Shown here: one piece after another, positions 31,629 through 41,388 of the stretch
Layout of the letters: each line of letters opens with the position of its first letter
Numbering within the stretch: position 1 is the first letter of the stretch
NCBI GenBank assembly: GCA_021792455.1
Contig: JAJYUP010000002.1
Coordinates: 19,040 to 83,039, forward strand
DNA: 64,000 nt
Reading direction: 5' to 3'
Source: Actinomycetes bacterium
GTDB taxonomy: Bacteria; Actinomycetota; Thermoleophilia; Solirubrobacterales; Solirubrobacteraceae
Program-made: the position numbers and the translations under genes
Notes under the pieces: generated by a model
Databases searched by the model: none
Seen by the model: only the letters and a program-made list of their open reading frames with translations
Told to the model about the DNA's origin: nothing

Positions 31629-34109
31629 ATGAGCTCGCGCTCTCAGCGCAGCCGCGAGGATCGAGGCGCGCAGCCAACCGCGCGACGCGTTCTCAGCGAG
31701 CCCAAGTCGTCGGCCTCTACCTCCATGAGCTCGCGGCGAGCGTTCCGCCCGCCGTCCCACTTGGCTGAAGGGGACAGTATGCCGGGCGCTCACGCGCCTC
31801 GCCTGCCATGGGATCAGCTGCTTCGCCTCGCCCGCAGTGACGGCCGCCTCGTCGCGGACTCCTTCACACCACCGATCCCGCCAACGCTCGAGGAGATTCC
31901 GAGCGACCTGCACAGCAGTGTGCTGCAGGGACTGCGAAGCCTCGGGGTGAGTCATCTCTACAGCCATCAAGCTGAGGCGCTTCAGGCTGTCTTCCACTCC
32001 CCAATCATCGTCACGACCTCCACTGCCTCCGGGAAGTCGCTCTGCTTCAACCTGCCCACCCTCGAGGTGCTCTGCAGGGACCCGAAGGCGCGAGCACTCT
32101 ACATCTATCCAACCAAGGCCCTCGCCCAGGACCAGGCGCGCGCGCTCCAGGCCTTTGCGCTTCAGCATCGGATCAGGCCTGCGATCTACGACGGCGACAC
32201 GCCGAAGCAGGCGAGAGCCGAGATCAGACGCTCCTCCAACGTCGTCATCACCAACCCAGACATGCTTCATCTCGGCATCCTGCCGAACCATCAGTCCTGG
32301 GCGCAGCTGTTCAGCAATCTCGCGCTCGTCGTCGTCGATGAGGCGCACGTCTACAGAGGAGTGTTCGGATCGCATGTCGCGAATCTGCTCAGACGTCTCA
32401 GGAGGGTCGCAAGCGCATATCGCACCTCTCCTCGCTTCATCCTCACCTCTGCGACGATCGCAAACCCGATCCAGCTCGCGCAAAGGCTCACTGGACTTGA
32501 CGATTTCACGCTCATAGACGTGGACGGCGCGCCTTCTCCTGCACGCCAGATCGCCGTCTGGAACCCTCCGATCATCGATCGCAGGCTTGGCAGCAGAGCC
32601 TCTGCGATCGGCGAGGCGGCGCAGATCATCGAGACGCTCGTCAGCGAAGGGGCGAGGGTCATCTGCTTCGTACGCTCACGCAAGGCTGTTGAGCTCCTCA
32701 CGCGGCTGGTCAGGGATCGCCTGCTCTCGAGCGATCCCCACCTCTCCCAACTCGTCGTTCCCTACAGAGCCGGTTATACGCCACAGCAGCGGCGGGAGCT
32801 CGAGCGCCGTCTCGTTGTCGGGGAGGTCAGGGCAGTCATCTCCACCGACGCGCTCGAGCTTGGGATCGACATTGGGCAGCTCGACGCCGCGCTCGTCGTC
32901 ACCTTCCCTGGAACCATCGCCTCGCTGCGCCAGATGTGGGGACGCGCCGGGCGTCGCAGCACTGGGCTTTCGCTCTACATAGCTGGCGAGGATGCACTCG
33001 ACCAGTTCTTCGCAAGGCATCCCCACCAGTTCCTGGAGCGGCCTGTCGAGTCCGTCATCCTCAACCACCTGAGCGCCCAGGTGCATCTTCCCCACCTGCT
33101 CTGCGCCGCTCATGAGGCGCCGTTGAGCGCGGAGGATGAGCGGTTCTTTGGGCCAGACCTGCACAGCTGTGCCGAGGCTCTCGTCTCTGCGGGGAAGCTG
33201 CGGGGCAGAGACCAGCACCCCCGAACGCCAGGGCAGCTGCAAGCGCGCTCCTACGTTCCTGTGCGCCCTGGAGAGTACCCGGCCGCCTCGATCTCGCTCA
33301 GGTCCGCGTCTGCAGGCAGCTTCGACATCGTCCAGCTTCACTCTGGCGAGCTGCTTGGCAGCACTGAGGAGGAGCGGGCGTTCGCAACGGTGCACGAAGG
33401 TGCGATCTACATGCACCTCGGCAGGCAGTATCAGGTCGTTGCGCTCGACCTGCAGCGCAGGCGCGCGCTCGTTGCGCCATTCGACGGAGACTGGTACACG
33501 CAGCCGAAGATTCAGACCGAGATGGTCATAGAGAGGCTGCATCAGGGCCGCAGCGCGCTTGCCGTACAGCTCTGCTTCGGGGAGGTGTGTGTCACGCAGA
33601 CGGTGACAGCGTACGCGCGCAAGCGCATCGCAGACCACTCTCAACTCGACCTGAACACACTTGCGCTGCCGCAGAGCAGCTTTCAGACCCAGGCGGTTTG
33701 GTTCCAGCTCGAGGTGGCTTTGGCGGAGATCCCGCTGCAGGCGATGCTCTCAGCGCTGCACGCGACAGAGCACGCTCAGATCGCGGTGCTGCCGCTGCTC
33801 GCGATGTGCGACCGCTGGGACATTGGAGGCCTCTCGACGAACCTGCACCCCCAGACCTCCTCGCCGACGATCTTCATCTACGACGGCTACCCAGGTGGGA
33901 TTGGCATCGCTGAGGTCGCCTTCGCCCGCTTCGAGGAGCTCTGCGCCAACGCGCTGAGGCTGATCGCAGAGTGCCCCTGCGAGCAGGGGTGCCCATCCTG
34001 CGTGCAGTCACCGAAGTGCGGGAACCTCAACGAGCCACTCTCAAAGCATGGAGCGCAGATGCTGCTCGAATCCATGTGTGGTGGGGGGACGCCGCTTGGC
34101 TGCACGTGA
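31629..34109 (+). CDS. DEAD/DEAH-box helicase with C-terminal DUF1998 Cys cluster (MrfA/YprA type)
   Basis: Superfamily 2 helicase of 826 residues. Walker A is 'TTSTASGKSLCFNLP', Walker B 'VVVDEAHVYRGVFGSH', motif III 'LTSATIANP', and the second RecA domain has 'STDALELGIDIGQLDAALVVTFPG' and 'QMWGRAGRRSTG'. The C-terminus has the four-Cys zinc site 'CPCEQGCPSCVQSPKCGN' of MrfA, a 3'-5' helicase that repairs mitomycin C lesions in Bacillus with the nuclease MrfB. A nuclease partner is not evident next door. The first ~55 residues are polar and poorly conserved; Met at 'MPGAHAPRLPWDQ' is an alternative start. Confidence 0.88.
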   Translation: MSSRSQRSREDRGAQPTARRVLSEPKSSASTSMSSRRAFRPPSHLAEGDSMPGAHAPRLPWDQLLRLARSDGRLVADSFTPPIPPTLEEIPSDLHSSVLQGLRSLGVSHLYSHQAEALQAVFHSPIIVTTSTASGKSLCFNLPTLEVLCRDPKARALYIYPTKALAQDQARALQAFALQHRIRPAIYDGDTPKQARAEIRRSSNVVITNPDMLHLGILPNHQSWAQLFSNLALVVVDEAHVYRGVFGSHVANLLRRLRRVASAYRTSPRFILTSATIANPIQLAQRLTGLDDFTLIDVDGAPSPARQIAVWNPPIIDRRLGSRASAIGEAAQIIETLVSEGARVICFVRSRKAVELLTRLVRDRLLSSDPHLSQLVVPYRAGYTPQQRRELERRLVVGEVRAVISTDALELGIDIGQLDAALVVTFPGTIASLRQMWGRAGRRSTGLSLYIAGEDALDQFFARHPHQFLERPVESVILNHLSAQVHLPHLLCAAHEAPLSAEDERFFGPDLHSCAEALVSAGKLRGRDQHPRTPGQLQARSYVPVRPGEYPAASISLRSASAGSFDIVQLHSGELLGSTEEERAFATVHEGAIYMHLGRQYQVVALDLQRRRALVAPFDGDWYTQPKIQTEMVIERLHQGRSALAVQLCFGEVCVTQTVTAYARKRIADHSQLDLNTLALPQSSFQTQAVWFQLEVALAEIPLQAMLSALHATEHAQIAVLPLLAMCDRWDIGGLSTNLHPQTSSPTIFIYDGYPGGIGIAEVAFARFEELCANALRLIAECPCEQGCPSCVQSPKCGNLNEPLSKHGAQMLLESMCGGGTPLGCT

Positions 34110-34142
34110 CGTGAGGTCGTGCAGCCTGCGGCGCAAGCGGCC

Positions 34143-35486
34143 TCAGCCAGCCGCTGCAAGCTGACGAGCTTTGTTGCCCATCGCAATCCTCTGAAGATCG
34201 ATCGTCTCGTCGTAGAGGTTCGCGTCGACCCCCTCCTCTAGGGCAACCTCGCGCAGCGGACGGCCTGACTCCGTCGCCTTCTTCACGATCGCGCTCGCCC
34301 TGTCGTAGCCGATCGCGCGGTTGAGGGCGGTCGCGACCGCGAGCGTCGCACCTGCAGAGGCTGCACAACCCTGCCTGTTCGCCTTCAGGCCGTCGATGCA
34401 CTTCTCCGCGAACGCAACCGACGCCGCGCTCAGCAGCCGCAGCGACTGGATGAGGTTCCTTGCGATCAGCGGGATGCGCACGTTCAGCTCGAACTGGCCC
34501 TGCATCCCGCCGATCGTGATCGCCGCGTCGTTACCGATGACCTGGGCGCACACCTGGAGCACGACCTCTGGGATCACGGGGTTCACCTTGCCGGGCATGA
34601 TCGAAGAGCCCTTCTGGAGCTCAGGCAGGATCAGCTCGCCGATGCCTGCGCGCGGGCCGGAGCCCATCAAGGCGATGTCCTGGGCGATCTTCGTCAGCGA
34701 CACCGCGCACACCTTCAACGCACCTGAGAGCTCGACGAGGGCGTCCCTGCTCGCCTGCGCCTCGAATCGGTTCACAGGCGCGGCGATCTGGCGCAGCCCC
34801 GTCTCCCTCTTCAGGCGCAGACGGACCTTCTCGGCGAACTTCGGGTGCGCGTTCAGCCCCGTACCGGTCGCCGTCCCGCCGAGCGGGATTTCACCGACGC
34901 GCGGCAGCGCAGCCTTCACGCGCTCCCCGGCGAGCGCGACCTGCGCGGCATACCCGCTGAACTCCTGACCGAGGGTGACGGGGACCGCGTCCATCAAGTG
35001 GGTGCGGCCTGACTTCACGATCCCGTCGAAGCTCCTGCTCTTGCGGGCAAGCGAGCGCTCGAGCTTTCTCAGCGACGGCAGCAGCTGCCTGCTTGCGAGC
35101 TCGAGCGCGGCGAGGTGCACAGCAGATGGGAAGACGTCGTTGGATGACTGGCCCATGTTCACATCGTCGTTCGGATGCACGCCCTCGCCAGCGAGCGCCG
35201 CGATCACCTCGTTCGCGTTCATGTTCGTCGAGGTGCCAGAGCCCGTCTGGAAGACATCGATTGGGAACTGGTCGTCGTGCCTGCCGGCGAGGATCTGGCC
35301 TGCGGCCTTCTCGATCCGCGCGGCCTTTCGCTTCTCGAGCAGGCCGAGCTCGCTGTTCACGGCAGCGGCCGCACCCTTCAGTCGCGCAAGCCAATGAACG
35401 ACCTCCATCGGAACCTGCTCGCCTGAGATCGGGAAGTTCTCGACTGCCTTCGTCGTCTCTGCACCCCAGAGCTGCTGGTCTGTCAT
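34143..35486 (-). CDS. fumC: Class II fumarate hydratase
   Basis: Hydrates fumarate to malate in the TCA cycle. 'GSGTSTNMNANEVIA', 'HPNDDVNMGQSSNDVFPSAVHLAAL', 'KSGRTHLMDAVPVTLGQEF' and the signature 'GSSIMPGKVNPVIPEV' are intact. 447 residues, slightly shorter than the ~460 norm. ATG 35486 follows AAGGAG with 6-nt spacing, so this gene uses a Shine-Dalgarno site. It is convergent with the helicase gene (33-nt gap). Confidence 0.96.
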   Translation of the reverse strand: MTDQQLWGAETTKAVENFPISGEQVPMEVVHWLARLKGAAAAVNSELGLLEKRKAARIEKAAGQILAGRHDDQFPIDVFQTGSGTSTNMNANEVIAALAGEGVHPNDDVNMGQSSNDVFPSAVHLAALELASRQLLPSLRKLERSLARKSRSFDGIVKSGRTHLMDAVPVTLGQEFSGYAAQVALAGERVKAALPRVGEIPLGGTATGTGLNAHPKFAEKVRLRLKRETGLRQIAAPVNRFEAQASRDALVELSGALKVCAVSLTKIAQDIALMGSGPRAGIGELILPELQKGSSIMPGKVNPVIPEVVLQVCAQVIGNDAAITIGGMQGQFELNVRIPLIARNLIQSLRLLSAASVAFAEKCIDGLKANRQGCAASAGATLAVATALNRAIGYDRASAIVKKATESGRPLREVALEEGVDANLYDETIDLQRIAMGNKARQLAAAG

Positions 35487-35521
35487 CGAATCTCCTTGTC
35501 GCGGTCTTCAGGCACCGCACG

Positions 35522-36361
35522 TTATCCACAGAACGCGGAGATCTCCCTCGCGAAGCCGATCGGGTCGTCGTAGGCCATGAGAAACCCACTGCCCTGCAGG
35601 ATTCTGAGCTGACCGTTTGGCAGCAAATCGAGGGCTTCTTCTGCGATCGACAGCGGATGCATCCTGTCCCTGTCCGCCCAGAGGAGCAGCACAGGCATCG
35701 TCAGCTGCGGGTACAAGCTGAGAAGGTCTGGTCTTGGCCCTGAGGGCCAGCGGCGCGCGCACTTCGACCAGGAGCGGGCGAGATTGGCGTTGCCTGGCAC
35801 ATCTGCGAACGCCTGGCGCATCAGATCTGCTGCTGCACGCTCCCCAGAGGCGGACAGCCTCATACCCCGCTCAGGGCTGAACAGGAGCTTTGCGGCGTGC
35901 GTCAGCAGTCGGTCGAGCCCTGGCATCGCCCCCGCTCCAGCGCACAGCCGCCATGCGGCACGCAGTCTGGGATGCTGAGGGCGCCGGTGCATAGAGCTCG
36001 GCATCAACACGAGCTTCGACGGCCTGAGCGCGCCGATCTCGATCGCGCGCAGCAGGATGAGAACGGCTGCGCCATGACCACCGATGATCGGCCTCGGTCC
36101 AAGCACGTCAGCGGCGAAGCCGCCGATCACCTCCGCAAACCAGTCCAGGGTGTAGGGGTGCCTTGGACGATCCTCTGAGTCGCCGTGGAGAGGCATGTCT
36201 GGGAGCACGACCCTGAACCGCTCAGCAAGCTGGGATGCCGAAGGAGCGAACTCCTGGTGTGAGAGCAGCCCAGAGTGCAGGAGTCCGATCGGCTGGCCAG
36301 CCCCGAGCTCCCAGTAGGCGACTCTCGCTCCGTCGCTGTGGTGGTACAGGCGCAGCCTCAC
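35522..36361 (-). CDS. Alpha/beta-hydrolase-fold protein lacking Ser and His catalytic residues
   Basis: 279 residues with the alpha/beta-hydrolase layout ('GQPIGLLHSGLLSHQEFAPSASQLAERFRVVLPDMPLHGDS', cap region, 'PVLLLWADRDRMHPL'). The nucleophile elbow, normally GHSxG, reads 'GGHGAAV' (Ser to Gly). The catalytic His region, normally 'GxGHLP', reads 'GSGFLMAY' (His to Phe). The acidic residue in 'WADRD' remains. The protein is thus probably a non-enzymatic member. GTG 36361 is chosen because TACGAT lies 7 nt upstream; the track start is 17 codons earlier. Between fumC and ileS. Confidence 0.8.
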   Translation of the reverse strand: MRLRLYHHSDGARVAYWELGAGQPIGLLHSGLLSHQEFAPSASQLAERFRVVLPDMPLHGDSEDRPRHPYTLDWFAEVIGGFAADVLGPRPIIGGHGAAVLILLRAIEIGALRPSKLVLMPSSMHRRPQHPRLRAAWRLCAGAGAMPGLDRLLTHAAKLLFSPERGMRLSASGERAAADLMRQAFADVPGNANLARSWSKCARRWPSGPRPDLLSLYPQLTMPVLLLWADRDRMHPLSIAEEALDLLPNGQLRILQGSGFLMAYDDPIGFAREISAFCG

Positions 36362-36476
36362 AGAGCGAATCGTAAGCCTGCGTTCAGGCGGCCGCGGACT
36401 GAGGGCCCGCATCTCGGGGCGAAGCGCCGCGCCGCAGGCCTCGACAGCCCTCAGGAGTCTGACCGCTCGAGGGCCC

Positions 36477-39400
36477 TCAGGCTGTCACTGACCGCAGCGC
36501 GATGAGAAGCGGCAGGCCATCGATGCTCGCCTCCTCCGCGTGCTCGCGCCCGCCCTCTTTGCGGGAGTCGGGTTGCGGGTCAGCTCGTTCAGGCTCGCGC
36601 GCCCCGTCGCTCGCGAGCGTGAGGTCAGCGCTGCTCAGCTCGAGCTCAACTGCGAGCGTCTCGCCGCATAGGTAGTGCTCGTGCTCAGCGGCGCTTTCGA
36701 TCAGCTCCTGCCCGCCGCTGAGAGTGAGCACGATTCGGTCCTCCACTGCGAGGCCCGCGTTCCTCCTCGCTCCCTGAACCGCGTGGACGATCTCTCTCGC
36801 CAAACCCTCTCTGCGCAGGTCCTCGTCGATCCTCAGCTCGAGCGCGACCGCGTGAGCGCCTTCACGCTCGACGGAGTAGCCCTCTGGAGCGATCATCGTC
36901 AGGACCACGTCCTCTGAGGTGAGGGCGTGCTCCCTGCCTCCGACTGAAATTCCGATTCGTCCGCGATCCTCGCCTGAGAGGAGGGCCTTCGCGACCTCGT
37001 CGGCGTCGAGCGCAGCGATCGCCTCCGCGACGAGGGGCATCTCTCTGCCGAAGATCGGCCCAAGGCGCCGGTAGTTCGCCTTGAGCTCGTAGCGGCTCAG
37101 CTCGCCAGCCGCATCGACGAACCTCACCTGCCGCACATTCAGCTCCTCGCGCACGATCTCCACGAGCCGCTCGATCGCCGCCCGCTCGCGGCCATCGGCG
37201 ACGACAACGGCCTCTGACAGCGGCTGGCGCACCTTCACCTTCGCCTTCGCTCTCGCGGCAAGTCCGAGCTTCACCGTCTGCCTCGCGGTCGCCATCGCGC
37301 GCTCGAGCTCGAGGTCACGGCCGCCGAGCTCACTCCCCGTTGGGAAGTCACAGAGGTGCACGCTGTCGAGCGTCCCATCGAGGTTGTCGTAGATCTCATC
37401 GGCGACAAACGGGCAGAATGGAGCGAGCAGCCTGCAGACGACGATCAGGCACTGCCTCAGCGTGCGGAAGGCAGCCGCATCGCCGTCCCAGAACCGGCGC
37501 CTCGAGCGGCGGACGTACCAGTTCGAGAGATCGTCGACGAGCTCCGCGACTGCCCTGCCGGCGGCCGTCGCATCGTAGTCGTCGAGCCGATCGGTGACGA
37601 GCTCGACCGTCGCGGAGGTGCGGGAGAGCGCCCAGCGGTCGAGGTCGCTCATCTCACCCGCCGACCCTTCCGCCAGCGACCGCTCGTTCGCGTGCGCGTA
37701 GAGGACGTAGAAGCAGTAGGTCGACCACAGCTGCTTGAGGAACCGGCGCACACCCTCAGCGATCGCCTCCTCAGAGAATCGATAACCATCCCATGGCTGC
37801 TTCGAGGTGAAGAAGTACCAGCGGAACGCATCCGCCCCCCAGGTGTCGATCACCTGCCACGGCTCGACGGCGTTGCCGCGGCTCTTGCTCATCTTCTGGC
37901 CTTCGGCGTCGAGTATGAGGCCGAGGCAGAGCACGTCTCGATAAGGCGCCTGATCGAACAGCAGCGTCGAGATCGCAAGCAGCGAGTAGAACCAGCCCCT
38001 CGTCTGATCGAGGGCCTCGCAGATGAAGTCGGCTGGAAAGTGCTCTCGGAAGCTCTGATCGTTCTCTGCGGGCCAGTGATGCTGAGCGAAGGGCATCGCC
38101 CCAGAGTCGAACCAGACATCGATCACCTCAGGCACGCGGCGCATCGGCTCACCGCATCGCACGCCGACCCCTTTGCCTGCCGGGAGCTCACGGCCGTGGT
38201 AGAGGCTCAGGCCGGTTTCGTCCTCGCAGGGGAACTCGATCTCATCGACGTACGGGCGGTGGTGGTCCTCTAGCCTCCTGCCAGAGAGACGCTCGAGCTC
38301 CGCAAAGGACCCGATCACCTTCGTGTGGCCGTATCGGCAGCGCCACACCGGCAGGGGCGTGCCCCAGTAGCGCTCCCTGGAGAGCGCCCAATCGACGTTG
38401 CCCTTCAGCCACTCGCCGAAGCGCCCGTGCTTTATGTGGGGCGGGTGCCAGCTCACGCTCTCGTTCGCGCGCAGCAGGCTCTCGCGCACCGCCGTCGTGC
38501 GGATGTACCAGGAGAGCCTCTGGTAGTAGATGAGAGGCGTGCCGCAGCGCCAGCAGTGTGGGTAGGAGTGCTCATACTCCTCCCGCCTGAACAGGAGGCC
38601 GTTCTGCCTCAGGTCTTCGATCAGCTCCTCGTTCAGCTGCGGGTCCTTCACGAAGCGCCCCTCATAGGAGCGCCTCCCATCGATGCTTCGGACGAGATGG
38701 CCATATGTCCCGTCGGAACGCACGGGATTGAAGACGCTGTGCGGGTTCTCCTCGTCCACAAGCCCTGCGGCGATCGCCGCCCTCATGTCGTCCTCGCCGA
38801 AGGCGGGGGCTATGTGCACGAGGCCTGTCCCGTCCTCTGTCGTCACGAAGTCCCCGGCGATGATCGGAGCGCCCCCGTCCAGCTGTCCCGTTGAGAAGAT
38901 CGGCGCCTTGTAGAACCTGCCGAGAAGCTTCGACCCAGGGAACCTCTCCACCACCTCGACCCCCTCGCCGAGAACCTTCTCTGCGAGGGCGGCCGCAACG
39001 ATCAGGATCTCCCCGCTCACGCGCACCTTTGCGTACTCGATGTCGGGACCGACGGCGACGGCGAGGTTGCCGGGCAGCGTCCATGGCGTCGTCGTCCAGA
39101 TCAGGAGGCTCTCCTCCCCGTACGTCAGCGTCAGCTTCACGTAGACGCTTGGGTCGCTCACCTCCTCGTAGCCGAGCGCGACCTCATGGGAGGAGAGGGT
39201 CGTGCCGCAGCGTGGACAGTAGGGCACGACCTTGTGGCCCTCGTAGAGCAGGTTCTTCTGCGCGATCTGCGAGACCGCCCACCAGACCGACTCGATGTAG
39301 CTCTCGTCGAGCGTCCTGTAAGCGTGCTCGAGATCGATCCAGAACCCGATCCGTTCGGTGAGGCGATCCCACTCCTGCAGGTGGGCGAACACCGACTCGC

Positions 39401-39800
39401 GGCACTTTGCGTTGAACGCCTCGATGCCGTAGCGCTCGATGTCCGTCTTCGAGCGCAGCCCGAGCTCCTGCTCGACAGCGATCTCGACTGGAAGGCCATG
39501 ACAGTCCCACCCGCCCTTGCGATCCACCTGAAAACCCCGCATCGTCTTGTAGCGGGGGTAGATGTCCTTGAAGACGCGCGAGAGCACGTGATGCGCGCCA
39601 GGCCTGCCATTCGCAGTTGGAGGGCCCTCGTAGAAGACCCAACGCTGCGCGCCTTCCCGCAGGCGCACGGACTTCGCGAAGACATCGCGTGCGCGCCAAC
39701 GCTCGAGGACCTCGACCTCGACCTCGGCCAGCGACGCGCTTGCGCTGACGGAGCGCGGCGGGACGAGGGGGTTCACGCTGTTCACGGAGGAGCCGCTCAT
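36477..39800 (-). CDS. ileS: Isoleucyl-tRNA synthetase
   Basis: Class I synthetase charging tRNA-Ile, with editing. The HIGH-region is 'PGAHHVLSRVFKDIYPRYKT', the editing-domain segment 'IWTTTPWTLPGNLAVAV' is present, and the KMSKS loop is 'GQKMSKSRGNAVEPW'. The Zn-type C-terminal end of the IleS1 class is not evident; length (1107 aa) and 'HHVL' resemble the IleS2 (eukaryote-like) type, which is often less sensitive to mupirocin. TAAAAT lies 10 nt before ATG 39800, so I prefer it to 39812. With a leaderless start there is no room for the T-box found before many actinobacterial ileS genes. Confidence 0.95.
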   Translation of the reverse strand: MSGSSVNSVNPLVPPRSVSASASLAEVEVEVLERWRARDVFAKSVRLREGAQRWVFYEGPPTANGRPGAHHVLSRVFKDIYPRYKTMRGFQVDRKGGWDCHGLPVEIAVEQELGLRSKTDIERYGIEAFNAKCRESVFAHLQEWDRLTERIGFWIDLEHAYRTLDESYIESVWWAVSQIAQKNLLYEGHKVVPYCPRCGTTLSSHEVALGYEEVSDPSVYVKLTLTYGEESLLIWTTTPWTLPGNLAVAVGPDIEYAKVRVSGEILIVAAALAEKVLGEGVEVVERFPGSKLLGRFYKAPIFSTGQLDGGAPIIAGDFVTTEDGTGLVHIAPAFGEDDMRAAIAAGLVDEENPHSVFNPVRSDGTYGHLVRSIDGRRSYEGRFVKDPQLNEELIEDLRQNGLLFRREEYEHSYPHCWRCGTPLIYYQRLSWYIRTTAVRESLLRANESVSWHPPHIKHGRFGEWLKGNVDWALSRERYWGTPLPVWRCRYGHTKVIGSFAELERLSGRRLEDHHRPYVDEIEFPCEDETGLSLYHGRELPAGKGVGVRCGEPMRRVPEVIDVWFDSGAMPFAQHHWPAENDQSFREHFPADFICEALDQTRGWFYSLLAISTLLFDQAPYRDVLCLGLILDAEGQKMSKSRGNAVEPWQVIDTWGADAFRWYFFTSKQPWDGYRFSEEAIAEGVRRFLKQLWSTYCFYVLYAHANERSLAEGSAGEMSDLDRWALSRTSATVELVTDRLDDYDATAAGRAVAELVDDLSNWYVRRSRRRFWDGDAAAFRTLRQCLIVVCRLLAPFCPFVADEIYDNLDGTLDSVHLCDFPTGSELGGRDLELERAMATARQTVKLGLAARAKAKVKVRQPLSEAVVVADGRERAAIERLVEIVREELNVRQVRFVDAAGELSRYELKANYRRLGPIFGREMPLVAEAIAALDADEVAKALLSGEDRGRIGISVGGREHALTSEDVVLTMIAPEGYSVEREGAHAVALELRIDEDLRREGLAREIVHAVQGARRNAGLAVEDRIVLTLSGGQELIESAAEHEHYLCGETLAVELELSSADLTLASDGAREPERADPQPDSRKEGGREHAEEASIDGLPLLIALRSVTA

Positions 39801-39869
39801 CGGGCGGCCCATTTTAGGTCCCAGCGCGCCCCCACCAGAGCGACTCGCTGAAGGCTGCGAGTCGGGGGG

Positions 39870-40199
39870 TCAGGAGGCGAGAGTCGGCTCCAGCTCGGCC
39901 TGAATCCGCTTCTTCGGATAGGCCCCGACAACCGTCTTCACCGGCTCGCCCCCCTTGAAGAGGATCATCGTCGGGATGGACATCACCTGGTAGGCGGCGG
40001 CGGTCTGCTGGTTCTCGTCGACGTTCAGCTTCACTATCTTCAGATCGCTGCGTTCGCCGGCGATCTCCTCGAGGACAGGTGCGACGACCCGGCAGGGCCC
40101 GCACCATGGCGCCCAGAAGTCGACGAGCACCGGGGTGCTGGACTCGATCACCTCGGCCTGGAAGGTCGAGTCGGTCACTTCGCTCAAATTGCCTGCCAT
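39870..40199 (-). CDS. trxA: Thioredoxin
   Basis: 109 residues with the active site 'WAPWCGPCRVV', cis-Pro loop 'MSIPTMILF' and buried Asp region 'VLVDFWAPW'. Reduces protein disulfides in the cytoplasm. It could feed electrons to the CysH-type APS reductase, as in other bacteria. ATG 40199 follows AGGAGA with ~5-nt spacing, and TATAGT (40240-40235) gives a ~28-nt leader, so it is Shine-Dalgarno driven. Confidence 0.96.
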   Translation of the reverse strand: MAGNLSEVTDSTFQAEVIESSTPVLVDFWAPWCGPCRVVAPVLEEIAGERSDLKIVKLNVDENQQTAAAYQVMSIPTMILFKGGEPVKTVVGAYPKKRIQAELEPTLAS

Positions 40200-40234
40200 C
40201 AGGTCTCCTGTCGTATGCCGCGGTCTCTGCCACC

Positions 40235-40264
40235 ACTATACGAAGGGGAGCATCATGCGCATGA
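40235..40264 (-). promoter_or_regulatory. trxA promoter with overlapping palindrome
   Basis: Minus-strand -10 TATAGT (40240-40235). The expected -35 position lies inside a perfect 12-bp palindrome TCATGCGCATGA (40253-40264), and no good -35 is seen. The palindrome could be an activator or repressor site. Confidence 0.45.
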
Positions 40265-40411
40265 AGTGAGACAGGCTGCGCGAGCGGACATGAGGCCGTC
40301 AGCGCAACGGCGGTGAGCGCTCACCTCAACCGTGAGCACCACGAGACGCCGTCGATCGGCGCAGCCGGTGCCAGGCGAGCCGGCAGGGCAGCCGGCGAGC
40401 GACCCCTCGTG

Positions 40412-41200
40412 CTAACGAGCCTGCACATAGACCGTCCATCGCCCGACCTCGCGCACGATCGGCGGGTGGATCCCCGTCAGCGCAGTGAACAGGTGCGGCG
40501 AGACGTAGACCTCGATCAGCGCTGCGATCACGAGCAGAGGCAGGGCGATCGCAACGGTCACGATCGTCGCCGCGAGCAGCTGATCCCACTCGCCCCTCCG
40601 GGACGCGATGATCCAGGCGGCGAGTGGCAAAAACAGCGCGATCAACTCGATCACGGCGTGCGGCAGGACTCCCAGAAGCAGGATCCCGGGCGAGACGCGA
40701 AGGAAGCGCGACAAGCCCGCAAGCGTGCGGCCAAGGACGAGGGCCTGGGTGCACAGGGAGAATGCTGTCGCGCACGCGACGAACACGATCGCGATGCGAC
40801 CCCCGTGCTGATGAGCCCATCGTGAAAGCCCTTTCTGCGCCTGCGCCTGCAACGGCAGCGAGCTGCAGGCCACGAAGCCGGCGAAGCAGGCGAGCGCGTG
40901 CAGCGCGAGCACGAGCAGGTTGTGCGAGAGCACCTCGAGCACTGAGCCGAGCCCCCCGACGGCGAAGGGCGGCTGCAGCTTCAGGATCTGGGTGTAGCTG
41001 CCATACAGGGAGGAGATGAGGAAGACGGCGGCGAGGAGACCGGCGGCCGCGAGCGCTGAGCCGAGCACCCAGCGTCCGACGATCCGCAGCGGTTCCCGCT
41101 GCCAGCACGCAAGAGTCGTGCGTGTGCGCTCTGCGCCGACGGAGAGGGCATACGCTGAGACGTCCACCACCTGTTGATCGGCCGATTTCCACCACACCAT
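40412..41200 (-). CDS. SpoIIM-family integral membrane protein
   Basis: 262 residues with about five or six transmembrane helices. The central motif 'GVLPHAVIELIALFLPLAAW' is characteristic of the stage II sporulation protein M family (HGxxE-like; here PHAVIE). Outside sporulators these proteins have unknown roles in envelope biology. ATG 41200 begins 'MVWWKSADQQVVD'; the track ORF adds 90 Pro/Arg-rich residues that I consider spurious. The gaps on either side (40200-40411 and 41201-41388) show no further genes. Confidence 0.75.
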   Translation of the reverse strand: MVWWKSADQQVVDVSAYALSVGAERTRTTLACWQREPLRIVGRWVLGSALAAAGLLAAVFLISSLYGSYTQILKLQPPFAVGGLGSVLEVLSHNLLVLALHALACFAGFVACSSLPLQAQAQKGLSRWAHQHGGRIAIVFVACATAFSLCTQALVLGRTLAGLSRFLRVSPGILLLGVLPHAVIELIALFLPLAAWIIASRRGEWDQLLAATIVTVAIALPLLVIAALIEVYVSPHLFTALTGIHPPIVREVGRWTVYVQAR

Positions 41201-41388
41201 GAGGGGCGGGCGGCGTGGAGGCGCAGTGCGGAGCGCGCCGCGTGGCCCGGCGGCGCCGAGGAGGGGGCGAGGCGCAGGAGAGCGACGCCCAAGAGGGCGA
41301 GCGGGGCGCAGTGGCAGTGAGAGCGGCGCCCTCTCATCGAGACCCTCGGCCGAGGGGGTCGCGGCGAGCTGGGGGAAACCTCGGCGAG

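Noticed and set aside
39801-39869. T-box leader for ileS
   Set aside because: The space is under 70 nt and the -10 is 10 nt from the start; no specifier or antiterminator sequence is seen.
41201-41388. 90-residue N-terminal extension of the SpoIIM-like protein and an overlapping plus-strand ORF
   Set aside because: Pro/Arg/Ala-rich shadow sequence; the recognisable protein begins at MVWWKS.
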